Below are positions 9,003-18,563 of a DNA stretch of 64,000 nucleotides, one piece after another. A program made the position numbers and the translations under genes. Within the stretch, counting starts at the first letter, position 1; every line of letters begins with the position of its first letter. Origin of the DNA: Candidatus Poribacteria bacterium. GTDB lineage: Bacteria > Poribacteria > WGA-4E > PCPOR2b. The notes under the pieces were generated by a model. The model saw only the letters and a list, made by a program, of their open reading frames with translations. It made no database searches and was not told where the DNA came from. The stretch lies in NCBI GenBank assembly GCA_022822005.1, contig JAJECO010000079.1:1-64000 (forward strand), in the 5' to 3' direction.

Positions 9003-9067
9003 TGGCTGACTAAGCGACAGGTGATGAGTGATACAAAAGGGATTGCTCATCACTTGTCAGCCTTTAT
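9003..9067. terminator. Bidirectional terminator between convergent genes
   Basis: A large hairpin pairs GGCTGAC...CAGGTGATGAG with CTCATCACTTG...TCAGCC and is followed by TTTATT. It sits between the lipoprotein gene ending at 8999 and the helicase gene ending at 9106 on the other strand. Confidence 0.6.
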
Positions 9068-9105
9068 TGTGCAACGCTTTATTGTGCAACGGACTCGCCG
9101 TCTCA

Positions 9106-11082
9106 TCAGCTCTTTATAATTTTGGAGGGTGGCAGCGAGTTCAAAAACTGTTTGCCGTAAAACTTGGTCCTAATGCGCGAATCGAGGGCAACGAAAATTC
9201 CTGTGTCCGTTTTTGTGCGAATTAGACGCCCGAACCCTTGCTTGAACCGAATAATTGCTTCCGGCAAACTAAACTCCATAAACGGATTTCCGCCTCGCTC
9301 TTCGATCTGCTTGACCCTCGCCTCTATTACCGGATGTGTAGGAACCTCAAAAGGTAGTTTGGTAATAATCACACTACTGAGCGACTCACCCCGTACATCA
9401 ACTCCCTCCCAAAAACTGGAAGTCCCAAACAGGACAGAATCGATGTCTTCCCGAAACGCTGCCAGCATTGCGCTGCGCGAAAGTCCCTCTCCTTGCTTGA
9501 GCACCTCAATCCCAAGTTGCTCAAGATCGGGTAGGATGTTCTCGTAGACCTCGTCCATCATCCGGTAGCTTGTAAATAGGACAAAGGCTTTGCCATGTGT
9601 CAACTTGAGGTAATTCAGGATTTGCGCAGTAGCAGCTTGTGTGAAGGTGCGATCTCGTGGGTCCGGCATCCGTGAAGGGATATGAATCTCCACCTGCTCC
9701 TGATAGTTGAAGGGCGATCCGACCAACAATTCACGAGAGTGGGAAAGACCAACCCGATTCCGAAAGTAGTCGAAATTCTGATTGGTCGCGAGCGTGGCAC
9801 TGGTCATGACGATGCTATCCAGTTTATCAAACAGGTGGGCGTTTAATTCTTCACTCACGTTGATTGGGGTTGCATGCAACACGACTCGATCGAATCGGCC
9901 TCGCGTTGAGGTGTTGATCCAGTAGACGTAATCCGGCAGTGTGTGGCTAACCATCACATCTAAGTCGTTACGCAGTTCACGGCAGCGGCGCAGATGGGCA
10001 TCAATCTCTTGCTGATCATCCTCAGTTGTAGCGGCATCTTTCATCGACTTCAACCGGCTTTGGAGTTCACGTAACGGGTCCTCCAATACATTGTGTACGA
10101 AATCGGCTTGATCAACGGTATGTGTGACGCCATGTCCTCGATCTCTTACCCCTTGCCGCTCCAACCAACTCATAAATAAACCAAACTGTTGGTTTGCCTC
10201 TTCTCGTGCGTCCTCGACAAGTCGAACCGAACCTGTTGATTGGAATCGGATAAAGAGTCCTGCCTTCCCCTGCGGATTGCATAGAGAATCTAAGAACCTC
10301 TTGACCCGTGTATTGCTGAACTCAACGCTTGTGTGTTCCGTTGCGGTTGCTTCAAGGTGATGTGCTTCATCCAGGATTAAGTATCTATATTCTGGCAATA
10401 TGGCTGCGTAAGGATTGGCTTTACGCAGCGCCCAATCCGCGAAAAGCAGGTGATGATTAACAATAATCAGGTCGGCTTCATCCACCTGTGCACGCGCTTT
10501 GAAGTAGAAACAGGTATCGTAGGTCGGACATCGCTGGCGCAGGCAGTTATCCGTATCCGAAGCGACCTTATTCCAAATCTCAAACATCGGTTGCGGTTCA
10601 AGGTCCGCCTTGCTTCCGTCTTCAGTGACGTCGACCCACTCCACAACGCGAGCCAGATCTTCCACCTCTGCCTTTGTATCAAACAACCCTCGCTCATAAG
10701 TCATCAGGCTCTCCAACCGACGACGCGAAAGATAGTTTCCACGTCCTTTGGCGAGTGCCGCGGTGAAAGGTTGCGGAAGCACCTGTTGGAGAAACGGTAT
10801 ATCCTTGTAAATCAGCTGTTCTTGCAGGTTGATGGTATTGGTCGAGATCACTACTGGCTCATGAGTATCAAGCGCAAGATCGATTGCGGGCAGAAGGTAG
10901 GCAAAAGTTTTACCGACACCTGTGCCTGCTTCAACGATGAGGTGTTCGTTGTCCGAGAGCGCGTTAGCGACGGATTCCGCCATTTCGAGTTGTTGCGGTC
11001 GAAATTCATAGTCTGTTAGCTGCTTCGCAATTAATCCATCAGGACCAAGGACTTCCTGCAAGTTTGATAGCGTTTTTTTCAT
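9106..11082 (-). CDS. ATP-dependent DNA helicase, DinG/XPD family
   Basis: The ATG at 11082 is chosen because AGGGAAG sits just upstream; the open frame runs 29 codons further into repeat DNA. The 658-residue product has Walker A GTGVGKT (about 53-59) and an FeS-type cysteine cluster NCLRQRCPTYDTC. It also has the DEAH box in LILDEAHHLE and motif VI in GFGRLIRTKTDTG. DinG/XPD enzymes are 5'-3' FeS helicases that unwind damaged DNA, R-loops or G-quadruplexes. No fused exonuclease domain is visible. It converges on the lipoprotein gene, with a family B element right upstream. Confidence 0.88.
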   Translation of the reverse strand: MKKTLSNLQEVLGPDGLIAKQLTDYEFRPQQLEMAESVANALSDNEHLIVEAGTGVGKTFAYLLPAIDLALDTHEPVVISTNTINLQEQLIYKDIPFLQQVLPQPFTAALAKGRGNYLSRRRLESLMTYERGLFDTKAEVEDLARVVEWVDVTEDGSKADLEPQPMFEIWNKVASDTDNCLRQRCPTYDTCFYFKARAQVDEADLIIVNHHLLFADWALRKANPYAAILPEYRYLILDEAHHLEATATEHTSVEFSNTRVKRFLDSLCNPQGKAGLFIRFQSTGSVRLVEDAREEANQQFGLFMSWLERQGVRDRGHGVTHTVDQADFVHNVLEDPLRELQSRLKSMKDAATTEDDQQEIDAHLRRCRELRNDLDVMVSHTLPDYVYWINTSTRGRFDRVVLHATPINVSEELNAHLFDKLDSIVMTSATLATNQNFDYFRNRVGLSHSRELLVGSPFNYQEQVEIHIPSRMPDPRDRTFTQAATAQILNYLKLTHGKAFVLFTSYRMMDEVYENILPDLEQLGIEVLKQGEGLSRSAMLAAFREDIDSVLFGTSSFWEGVDVRGESLSSVIITKLPFEVPTHPVIEARVKQIEERGGNPFMEFSLPEAIIRFKQGFGRLIRTKTDTGIFVALDSRIRTKFYGKQFLNSLPPSKIIKS

Positions 11083-11134
11083 TGTCACTTCCCTATAGTC
11101 CGACACCCAAATAACTGAGGCACTCAGGAATGAT

Positions 11135-11427
11135 TTATAGTGGAGCTTGGAATTAATGAGACACGCCAAACCGGTGCGGTTGGAAACCGCACCTACCAGG
11201 GGTGAAAGTGTTTATTTCTTTAGGACTTACGCAGTTGAATGCTCAAAGCCTCATAATTTGGTGATTTATTACCGAATAACACGACTCGTGATGCCCGATG
11301 AATTGCACAGCTACAGTAAATCCGTAGGTTTGTAGTAGTCCCGATAAATCGGGGCGTCCGGACGCGCAATGAATTGCGCTACCACAAACTGAAGTGCGTA
11401 ACTCCTATTATTTAGAATCCACTATAA
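11135..11427. mobile_element. MITE-like element, family B, full length (293 bp)
   Basis: Left end TTATAGTGGAGCTTGGAATT and right end, read inward on the other strand, TTATAGTGGATTCTAAATAA form terminal inverted repeats. The interior contains the GGTGCGGTT...AACCGCACC palindrome (11173-11193) and TCCCGATAAATCGGGG (11339-11354), but no credible ORF. The ends resemble those of family A, and related ends occur at 16197 and 32572. It fills almost the whole 384-bp gap between the helicase and protease genes. Confidence 0.65.
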
Positions 11428-11466
11428 TATCTGTGATTCAATAACTTGATTCGTCAATTCGATGCT

Positions 11467-12864
11467 TCACTCCTGATTAATTTTAAGCGTGACTGTTTCT
11501 GTCCCCTGCTCGGTATAAACATTCTTGATTTCAAAAGAGATCTCCGATTTCCGGAGTGCGTTTTTCAGCGCTTTATCGTAGTCTTCCATGTTTTTGATTC
11601 GCTGGTCATTGACTGCCACGATTAATGTGCCGATTGGGATCCTTGCGTTTAGGGCAGGACCATCAGGACGAACCCCTTCGATAATGACGCCCTCATCCTC
11701 AAGGCTCAAGTAGGTGTAACGCTCAAAGTCTTGGTCACCCAATTCGCGGACAATGACACCCACCTTCGTCCAAGATTCCGAATCTGACTCCATTGCCAAT
11801 CCTGTGTAACGCCGCGGCATCCTACCAATCGTTACGGAGAGTTTTTTGCGCGCCCCACGGCGAACGACTGTAAATGCTACCTCCTCACCAACCATCGACT
11901 CAGCAATAAGGAAACTGAACTTACGGATTTCTCGTGTTTCTTGTCCATTGTATGCGACAATGATATCTCCTACTTCCATGCCCCCTTGTCTGGCGGGTGA
12001 TGGGTTAGCAAAGCCAGTTACCCGGATACCTTGATCATGTTGTCTCATTAAAATTCCCAGCCAGCCGCGTATCACCTGTCCATTCGCAATAAGCTGGTCG
12101 CTAACTTTCCTCACAAGGTTGATGGGAATAGCAAAACCGGCACCGGCTTTGACCGCCTCTGCTGTCGGGACATCGTCCGCACGGCGAATCGCGGAATTGA
12201 TACCGATAACTTCGCCGCGGATGTTAAGTAAGGGACCACCACTGTTTCCTCGGTTGATCCACGCATCGGTCTGAATAAAATCTTGATAGTGAACCATAAG
12301 CCGTGACGGTAATGAACGTCCTTTTCCGCTGACAATCCCGGTAGTCACCGTATAGTTAAGTTGGAATGGATTGCCGATTGCAATTGCAAATTGTCCAACT
12401 TTAACCTTATCTGAATTAGCAAAAGGAAGTACGGGAAGGGGTTCTGGTGTATCAATTTTCAACACGGCAACATCTGTGTTTGGATCAACCCCAATTAATT
12501 GAGCATCCTTGAACTCCCTGCTATCAAATAGTCGGACGGTAATCTGTTTTGCACCGTCCACAACATGGTTATTGGTTAAGACATAACCATCTTTGCGAAA
12601 AATAAACCCCGTTCCCTCTTGTCGGTCAGCATTTCGAGAGAGGATACCTTGCCTTTCCACGTTCAATGCTGTGATACCAACAACGGCAGGATTACTCTTT
12701 TCGGCGATACTAACAAAAGCATTTTCAATCGATTCTAACAGTTGGACACCGGATGGGGTACTCTGGGCTGGATCGACGGGAGGGAGTTGAGCTTGGCTGC
12801 AGGCGAAGAGCAGAAGAAACGGAGCAATAGCGACAACCAGACTGAAGAAACAACGGTATTTCAC
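11467..12864 (-). CDS. HtrA/Deg-type serine protease, lipoprotein with two PDZ domains
   Basis: Starts at GTG (12864) with AAAGGAAAA upstream. The 465-residue product has a lipoprotein signal (lipobox LLFAC, Cys22) and a trypsin-like domain with H100 in TNNHVVDG, D131 in NTDVAVLKID and S208 in GNSGGPLLN. Two PDZ-like regions follow at about 265-350 and 375-455. HtrA proteases degrade or refold misfolded envelope proteins. Lipid anchoring instead of a free periplasmic form or a transmembrane anchor is less common. A strong promoter lies at 12928-12957. Confidence 0.9.
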   Translation of the reverse strand: MKYRCFFSLVVAIAPFLLLFACSQAQLPPVDPAQSTPSGVQLLESIENAFVSIAEKSNPAVVGITALNVERQGILSRNADRQEGTGFIFRKDGYVLTNNHVVDGAKQITVRLFDSREFKDAQLIGVDPNTDVAVLKIDTPEPLPVLPFANSDKVKVGQFAIAIGNPFQLNYTVTTGIVSGKGRSLPSRLMVHYQDFIQTDAWINRGNSGGPLLNIRGEVIGINSAIRRADDVPTAEAVKAGAGFAIPINLVRKVSDQLIANGQVIRGWLGILMRQHDQGIRVTGFANPSPARQGGMEVGDIIVAYNGQETREIRKFSFLIAESMVGEEVAFTVVRRGARKKLSVTIGRMPRRYTGLAMESDSESWTKVGVIVRELGDQDFERYTYLSLEDEGVIIEGVRPDGPALNARIPIGTLIVAVNDQRIKNMEDYDKALKNALRKSEISFEIKNVYTEQGTETVTLKINQE

Positions 12865-12927
12865 GATATTTTCCTTTGTAGAGTCGTATTTGCGGGCGGA
12901 TAATGGTGGAAAATATAAACTTATGTT

Positions 12928-12957
12928 ATTATACCGATGCCTGTTTTACTGTGTCAA
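12928..12957 (-). promoter_or_regulatory. Promoter of the HtrA-type gene
   Basis: Read on the minus strand, TTGACA (12957-12952), an 18-base spacer and TATAAT (12933-12928) make a near-consensus housekeeping promoter, implying a leader of about 55-60 nt. Confidence 0.75.
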
Positions 12958-13008
12958 GTATCAAGTCGTTACGGCTGAGTTGGGAATTTTACAATCTGGA
13001 GGGTTAGT

Positions 13009-13776
13009 ATGACAATTTCACATCTTTTTTCATTGGAAGGGCGGGTGGCACTGGTCACCGGGGCGAGTCGTGGGATCGGTAAGGGCATTGCAGTTGGTCT
13101 CGCCAGTGCTGGGGCGAATCTCGCACTTGTTGCAAGATCCGAATCGACACTCATTGAGGCGCAGCGGGAGATACAGGCGATAGGGGTTCAAGCGGAGATT
13201 TTTCCTTGCGATCTGAACGAAACAGAGAACATTCCGGATCTAGTCGCAGCGGTGGACGCGTCGTATGGACAGATCGATATTTTGGTCAATAACGCAGGCA
13301 CAACGCACCGCGACGATGCCGTTGATTTTCCGGAGGACCGATGGGATGATGTGGTGCGGGTCAATTTGAAGTCGGTGTGGTTGCTCTCCCAACAGGTTGG
13401 ACGGGCTATGGTCGAGCGCGGCAGCGGAAAGATTGTTAACATCGCATCGCTCTTGAGTTTTTCTGGCGGTATCCGGGCATCAGCATACGCTGCAAGTAAA
13501 GGCGGCGTAGCACAACTGACGAAAGCACTTGCTAATGAGTGGGCTTCAAAAGGCGTTAACGTGAACGCAATTGCGCCGGGGTATATCAAGACCGATATGG
13601 CAAGTGCACTTCTGAACGATCCGGTGCGAGTCGCAGAACTGATGAATCGAATCCCTGTCGGTCAATTTGGTACGCCCGATGACATAGCGGGCGCGGCAGT
13701 CTTTCTGGCATCTGAGGCGGCCTCATACGTTCACGGGCATATTCTGACTGTCGATGGCGGTTGGATGGCACGGTGA
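13009..13776 (+). CDS. SDR family oxidoreductase
   Basis: A 255-residue classical short-chain dehydrogenase. Signatures are the cofactor motif TGASRGIGKG (about 18-27), NNAGTTH, and the catalytic Ser...Tyr-x-x-x-Lys in SAYAASKGG. The C-terminal DGGWMAR tail is typical of gluconate 5-dehydrogenase and 3-oxoacyl-ACP reductase-like members. TGGAGGG precedes the ATG. No fatty acid synthesis genes are nearby, so a sugar or polyol substrate is likelier than FabG function (inference). It converges on the LRR gene across a 232-bp gap that holds a small hairpin, CGGTATC and GATACCG, at 13873-13890. Confidence 0.87.
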   Translation: MTISHLFSLEGRVALVTGASRGIGKGIAVGLASAGANLALVARSESTLIEAQREIQAIGVQAEIFPCDLNETENIPDLVAAVDASYGQIDILVNNAGTTHRDDAVDFPEDRWDDVVRVNLKSVWLLSQQVGRAMVERGSGKIVNIASLLSFSGGIRASAYAASKGGVAQLTKALANEWASKGVNVNAIAPGYIKTDMASALLNDPVRVAELMNRIPVGQFGTPDDIAGAAVFLASEAASYVHGHILTVDGGWMAR

Positions 13777-14008
13777 GGAATAACAGGTAATGTGTCTCCG
13801 TTTCGAGAGTGTTCCACATGTGTAAGAAAAACTATCTGGATACCTGTTGAACGCGTAGGGGTTGGGTCATATCGGTATCCGACGATACCGTGTCTTGGTT
13901 TACGGATATGCCCTGCATAAATGTCAGAGTGGGTTTCGGTTGCGGGTGTGGCGGGCTTTATCTCTGGTCATTCGCTGTGGGATTGTGTGTCAGATAAGCA
14001 GAGGTGGC

Positions 14009-15148
14009 TCACCAAACGACAGTCACGCCGCGTGCTTCAAGAGCCGGAATGTGTTGATTGCGTGAAATGTCGCTCAAGTTATTCCCTTGGAGTTCTATCT
14101 TATCGCCTGCCCCGATCCCCACGTTATCTAGCAACGACTGAATATCTACAATCTTGTTATTTCTCAGATTGAGTGTCCTTAGCCGAACCAATCCCACAAG
14201 CGGGCTGAGATCGGCTATGTCGTTGATAGCCAGATTGAGTGTCCCTAGCCGAACCAATCCCACAAGCGGGCTGAGATCGACAATGTCGTTGCCAGAGAGA
14301 TACAGGATCTGCAGGTTGATCAAACCGGCAAGCGGACTGAGATCGGCTATGTCGTTGCCAGCCAGATTGAGTGTCCTTAGCTGAACCAATCCCACAAGCG
14401 GGCTGAGATCGGCTATGTCGTTGATAGAGAGATCCAGGTACTGTAGGTTGACCAATCCGGCAAGCAGGCTGAGGTCAACAATGTCGTTGCTAGCCAGATC
14501 CAGGTACTGTAGGTTGACCAATCCGGCAAGCGGACTGAGGTCAACAATGTCGTTGCCAGAGAGATACAGGTACTGTAGGTTAACCAAACCGGCAAGCGGA
14601 CTGAGGTCGGCTATGTCGTTGCTAGCCAGATACAGGCGCTGTAGGTTGACCAAACCGGCAAGCGGACTGAGGTCGGCAATCGGGGTGTCAGAAGTATCTA
14701 ACATCCTCAGATTGGTTAATCCCGCGATCGGTGAGAGGTCGGTGATGTTGCTTCCCCGCAGCTTTAACGACTCTAACTTGGTCAATCCCGCCAACGCCAC
14801 GAGCTGCTCGTCGGTTAGATACGTGTCCACTATTTCTAACTCCACCAAGTTGATACACGCTACCAATAACTCGAGTTCATACTGTTCGATAACTGGGTAG
14901 TACGCCGACCCCCTCGTCACCCGTAGATGAGTCACCGTTGCCAATTCAGCCTTTGTGGCGTTAATGGGGTTTTTCCCCAGTGTCTTCCACAATGGCCCTA
15001 CAACTGTCCCAAGATGACCCTCACCCACCTCCTCATTATCCAGTGAATCCACTGGGTCGGGACTCGGTGGCTCCGCCGTGTCCTGACCACAGGCGACAAT
15101 CCACACCGCTGCCAGGCAGCCGAGGAGTGTGATTCTGACGGTTTTCAT
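14009..15148 (-). CDS. Leucine-rich repeat lipoprotein (internalin-like)
   Basis: A 379-residue protein with a lipoprotein signal ending at Cys20 (WIVAC) and an acidic, Pro-rich linker. From about residue 110 there are roughly ten 22-residue leucine-rich repeats of the form DLSPLAGLVNLQYLYLSGND, closed by a capping segment with LEARGVTVVW. Such arrays form a curved surface for protein binding outside the cell or at the outer membrane. AAGGTG precedes the ATG. At DNA level the repeats are nearly identical (see 14165-14690), so copy number is likely to vary. Confidence 0.88.
   Translation of the reverse strand: MKTVRITLLGCLAAVWIVACGQDTAEPPSPDPVDSLDNEEVGEGHLGTVVGPLWKTLGKNPINATKAELATVTHLRVTRGSAYYPVIEQYELELLVACINLVELEIVDTYLTDEQLVALAGLTKLESLKLRGSNITDLSPIAGLTNLRMLDTSDTPIADLSPLAGLVNLQRLYLASNDIADLSPLAGLVNLQYLYLSGNDIVDLSPLAGLVNLQYLDLASNDIVDLSLLAGLVNLQYLDLSINDIADLSPLVGLVQLRTLNLAGNDIADLSPLAGLINLQILYLSGNDIVDLSPLVGLVRLGTLNLAINDIADLSPLVGLVRLRTLNLRNNKIVDIQSLLDNVGIGAGDKIELQGNNLSDISRNQHIPALEARGVTVVW
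14165..14690 (-). repeat. 66-bp tandem DNA repeats within the LRR gene
   Basis: Successive 66-bp units share long identical stretches (for example GCGGGCTGAGATCGGCTATG and CAGATCCAGGTACTGTAGG). That is far more similarity than protein selection alone requires and points to recent unequal exchange or gene conversion. Confidence 0.75.
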
Positions 15149-15456
15149 TGGACACCTTCCTTATCGTACTAGATTCGAGAAGTTTTATCACAGAACGGGC
15201 TGCAAGCACGCTATATGCTGCATTTCGTCAATCGAATGGATTGGGGAATTTTGCCCCAGCCATGGTGGGTGGGTGGTTTGGCGGAAGAATTACCTTTACA
15301 TACAGTTCTATGTCGAGTTGACAATTCAGCACTGCACTCAGTCCCAAAATCATTGATTCGACTGCAACCACTTTGAAAACCGTTGCCGAAATGTTAAAGG
15401 TATTCATCCATTTTATTTGGAAACTCTCTGTACCTCAACAGCATACATTGTGCACT
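15149..15456. other. Intergenic region, no feature recognised
   Basis: About 308 bp upstream of the LRR gene and downstream of the next minus-strand gene. I see no credible ORF, tRNA, family repeat or terminator. A minus-strand promoter for the LRR gene should lie here, but no convincing box pair stands out. Confidence 0.4.
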
Positions 15457-15984
15457 CTAAAATCCAACATTGACCAACCGCACCATGTAATCCGTTTGGG
15501 GACGATGATTGGGGAGTTGTGAACTTTGTATACTCATCGTTGGCAGGTGGAGTGTGAACTTATCATTAGCCAATGAAATGCTGGGCGGTTGCTTCCGTTT
15601 TGACCGCTGATAGCCGATGGTGGCACCGATAGAACTCAATATTGACCATTTTAAGGTTGCCTTGAAAGAGCCCCCTCCGCTACCAAATATCTCCCCAACT
15701 GCATAAACACCACCAGCGCATCCAAATATTCCGCCCGCCATTCCGCCGAACATGAACAAGGGATCCGCGCCTTCTGGTTCGTCTAGCATCATAAAACAGG
15801 GAAGTGTGAGGGCTATACCAATCAGAGCACCTATACCTGTTCCGATAAACCCACCAGTCACTTGCCCTGCGATGACGAATGCGCCATCCCTTTGGCTTGA
15901 ATCGGTCTCAGCAGCTATCCCTTGTTTGATAAAAACCAAAAAGAAACAGATGAGCAGCAAAATTCCCATCTTTTGACGACCCAT
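15457..15984 (-). CDS. Glycine-rich (glycine-zipper-like) membrane-associated protein
   Basis: I start at the ATG at 15984 because GGGAGGAAG precedes it; the open frame begins 5 codons earlier. The 175-residue product has a signal peptide or N-terminal membrane segment (MGILLLICFFLVFI). Two Gly-rich hydrophobic stretches follow, GGFIGTGIGALIGIALT and GGMAGGIFGCAGGVYAVG, and resemble glycine-zipper segments. The C-terminal third looks beta-rich and ends VRLVNVGF, as outer-membrane strands often do. Function unknown; an envelope location is likely. Confidence 0.65.
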   Translation of the reverse strand: MGRQKMGILLLICFFLVFIKQGIAAETDSSQRDGAFVIAGQVTGGFIGTGIGALIGIALTLPCFMMLDEPEGADPLFMFGGMAGGIFGCAGGVYAVGEIFGSGGGSFKATLKWSILSSIGATIGYQRSKRKQPPSISLANDKFTLHLPTMSIQSSQLPNHRPQTDYMVRLVNVGF

Positions 15985-16196
15985 CAGTCTTCCTCCCATT
16001 CCCGCATCTTGCGACTCCTCGCTCGATGTGGATTAGATTACCGGGGGGGTAGCGATTCTTTGTTGTCTTAGGCGCCCCCCGTGAAGATTGCCCGTTTTAG
16101 CCCGTGCCTCTTCTTCATATCGGTTTCTATCATACCCATATCTTATGTGTTGCTCTGGATACAGAAAAAATTCTATAAAGTTCTGTTCGGTCAAAA

Positions 16197-16345
16197 TTAT
16201 AGTGGATCTTAGAATTAATGAGACACTCCAAACCGAACCGCATTGTCCCCAGGCCCGGTAGGTGCGGTTTTTAACCGCACCGCATCTCCCGATTCTCGGG
16301 ATTCTCGATGCAATCGGAACCGACGAGTCCCCGATTACAACGGTC
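16197..16345. mobile_element. Family B element, left end and interior only
   Basis: TTATAGTGGATCTTAGAATT begins at 16197 and matches the family B end. The following sequence carries the shared GGTGCGGTT...AACCGCACC palindrome (16261-16281) and CCGACGAGTCCCCGATTAC, also seen at about 2532. No matching right end is visible. This accounts for much of the 16000-16366 gap, and the rest shows no feature. Confidence 0.5.
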
Positions 16346-16366
16346 ATGTTCACACCTCAATTCTGA

Positions 16367-16610
16367 TTAGTCGTATCCGAGCGTGACAATCCACATAGCT
16401 TGCTGCTGGGGATTGAGGATTATATACTCATCGAAGAACGAGAAAACGTGCGACCATTCATGAAAGAGCTCAGGTCTTTTGTGGTGGTAATCATCGTACA
16501 AAAACTCTGTCTCAAACTTCTCCGTAGCGGAGGCTACCCACTCATCCCCTAGAGACCTTTTCCAGTATAGATACTCCGTGTGCTTGTCTTGGAAAGTCGT
16601 GTCAGTTGAC
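16367..16610 (-). pseudogene. Possible remnant ORF lacking a start codon
   Basis: A minus-strand frame is open for about 80 codons up to a TAA at 16367-16369, encoding segments such as TFQDKHTEYLYWKRSL, FLYDDYHHKRPELFHEWS and QQQAMWIVTLGYD. It has no ATG or GTG start near its beginning and runs into the 3' end of the preceding gene. The composition looks protein-like, so it may be the tail of a truncated gene. I do not recognise the family. Confidence 0.35.
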
Positions 16611-16616
16611 AGAGGG

Positions 16617-17456
16617 TCACTCTTGACAGAGTTCAGCGATCATCGTGGCGTTCTCACCGACCTGGTCCCCGAACTTCTGGTACATGCCGATAAGGAGGGC
16701 GTCGTTAGGTTTGATGTTTTTCAACGCGAACGCAAACTCTTCGCGGATTTGTTCCTTCGATCCAACCGCGCGACCGGCGGCGAGCACCTTGAAGACAATA
16801 CACGGTCTGTCTGTTTGCAGGATCTGTTCACACATCTTGGGACGATGTTCGCGCAGATAGACCTCCCCCAAGGGTGGGTAACCAAACCTCTCCTCAAATT
16901 CCTCTCTCCCACCACGCAGGTTGTAGAGGGCTGCCATATAGTAATCAATGTCCCAATCCTCGTCCTCTGCGATACTGATGAGTTTGGGGTCGTGGGCGGA
17001 TAAGCCGACCAAGACACCGGTATCTCGAATGCGTTTGAGGATGTCTTTGAGCAGATCGAGTTTGTTTTCGCGGAGACAGCGATCGCCGATTCCGCCGCCA
17101 TGGGGTGCCATACCGATTGGGTTATGTCGTGCGACTTCTGCGATATGGTGAGGTTCATCGTACCACTGGGATGTACTGAGGCATAGCCACTGGATTGTGC
17201 CACCTTCCTCCCGGTAACGGCGTAGATCAGAGAGGGAACGTTCCGTGATTGTGTTCTGCCAAGCGTTGATCCCAACAGCTTCGGCGCGTCTCAGTGTCTC
17301 CATCACGGAATCCGGTGCGTGTGCCTCCTGTTGGTGTTGAGCCAGAAGTTGGTTGAAATGCGAATAGCCGTAGATTGGGTTATCACCGATGATGAGTCGG
17401 CTCACCTGATACGGACCGAGTGAGATGGTTGGCAAGGTGGGAGCGGTTGCATTCAT
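16617..17456 (-). CDS. Aldo/keto reductase-like TIM-barrel protein
   Basis: A 279-residue cytosolic protein starting at an ATG with AAGGAGG upstream. The start LGPYQVSRLIIGDNPIYGYSHFN and segments such as RRAEAVGINAWQ, GMAPHGGG and GVLVGLSAHDPKLI resemble a distant branch of the aldo/keto reductase or radical-free TIM-barrel superfamily common in environmental genomes. The usual Asp-Tyr-Lys-His tetrad is not obvious, so catalytic reductase activity is doubtful. Function unknown. Confidence 0.6.
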   Translation of the reverse strand: MNATAPTLPTISLGPYQVSRLIIGDNPIYGYSHFNQLLAQHQQEAHAPDSVMETLRRAEAVGINAWQNTITERSLSDLRRYREEGGTIQWLCLSTSQWYDEPHHIAEVARHNPIGMAPHGGGIGDRCLRENKLDLLKDILKRIRDTGVLVGLSAHDPKLISIAEDEDWDIDYYMAALYNLRGGREEFEERFGYPPLGEVYLREHRPKMCEQILQTDRPCIVFKVLAAGRAVGSKEQIREEFAFALKNIKPNDALLIGMYQKFGDQVGENATMIAELCQE

Positions 17457-17544
17457 ATTTAATGCCTCCTTCGGATTTTGAGTGTTTGCATTATAGATAA
17501 TCGGATACGCCTTGTCAACGGCTTTCCGATGCTCAGGGTTTTGT

Positions 17545-17574
17545 TTGACTTCCCAAACTCCGCTGTGATAGAAT
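17545..17574 (+). promoter_or_regulatory. Putative promoter of the lipoprotein gene at 17706
   Basis: TTGACT (17545-17550), an 18-base spacer and TAGAAT (17569-17574) point at the gene starting 130 bp downstream. Confidence 0.5.
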
Positions 17575-17705
17575 GACGTAGGTTGCTAGCGTCCAAGCGA
17601 AATTCGAGACCAGCATACAAATATTGCATATCCTCGTCCAACACGGTGGAAAAATATTATGTGTTAGTCATTTAAGCGGATAATCACCCTAAAGGAGGGG
17701 GAATA

Positions 17706-18398
17706 ATGGGCAGGACTAATGGGTATATCCTGATATTGTTGCTATTTTTGGCACTATTGGCGGTTGGCTGTGGTGGCACGCGTCAGGGAGGCTTCATCAA
17801 ACTTGACGGTGGTGTCGGGGCAGTTGCTGCCAGCGAACAATGGGAGGTTATTAAATACAAGGCGTGGAGTCCGAGTCCCATAAGACAGGTTCTGAATTTG
17901 GGAACCTTGCCCCCAGAGACTCGCAAGGTGATTGGGCGTACCTCCTATAGTGAGACTGTCGTTGAGAGAGGTCCAGCAGTCAACTTCAAAGTTGGCTACG
18001 GAATCTCCGAAAAATTTCTCGTTTCGTATTCGTTAAAAGGTTTGTATTCGTTTAAAAGACGAAAACTCACTTCGGGCATGATGGGGATCACATATTTCGT
18101 AAAAAAGACTGTACCCTCCTTGTTTTTCGATATCGTTTTGCCTATGTCCGAGTATGACTTTTCTGAGATTTCTGACTCCGTTCTAGGTCCGGGTGCTAGT
18201 GTCGGTGTTGGGTATGAGTTTCGGAAACACTGGGCTGTACAAATGGATTTCGGTTTCGGTGTTCATAATGCCGACCGTATTTCCTGGGACCAGGGGCCCG
18301 TTTCCACCGATGATTATATCGGGACCAGTACTATCGACGTTGCTACGGAAGCGAATAGCCTTTCTCTTAGATTCATGATCAGCGGACTCTTGTACTGA
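17706..18398 (+). CDS. Lipoprotein with outer-membrane-barrel-like sequence
   Basis: A 230-residue product with AAAGGAGGGG before the ATG. The N-terminus is a signal peptide with lipobox AVGC (about Cys22). The remainder alternates hydrophobic and polar residues (VNFKVGYGISEKFLVSYSLK, VGVGYEFRKHWAVQMDFGFG, LSLRFMISGLLY), as in small beta-barrel outer-membrane proteins, and ends with an aromatic residue. A Cys lipobox combined with a barrel is unusual, so the Cys may simply be near a standard cleavage site. Function unknown. Confidence 0.62.
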   Translation: MGRTNGYILILLLFLALLAVGCGGTRQGGFIKLDGGVGAVAASEQWEVIKYKAWSPSPIRQVLNLGTLPPETRKVIGRTSYSETVVERGPAVNFKVGYGISEKFLVSYSLKGLYSFKRRKLTSGMMGITYFVKKTVPSLFFDIVLPMSEYDFSEISDSVLGPGASVGVGYEFRKHWAVQMDFGFGVHNADRISWDQGPVSTDDYIGTSTIDVATEANSLSLRFMISGLLY

Positions 18399-18563
18399 AG
18401 CCCTATCCGGAATTCGACCGTATTGACTATGCTTAATCCTAGTAACACGTAGAGCATATGCAGCAGCACAGACGGGCGCAGCCGCTGCAAAATTTGAATT
18501 TCATTTCCGGCCGGGGTCAGAGAAGGTTGCGTTAGACGTCTCCTTACAGTCAGGAATACAGCA

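Noticed and set aside
14165-14690. Tandem repeats as a possible CRISPR array
   Set aside because: Units are 66 bp without distinct spacers and encode in-frame leucine-rich repeats.
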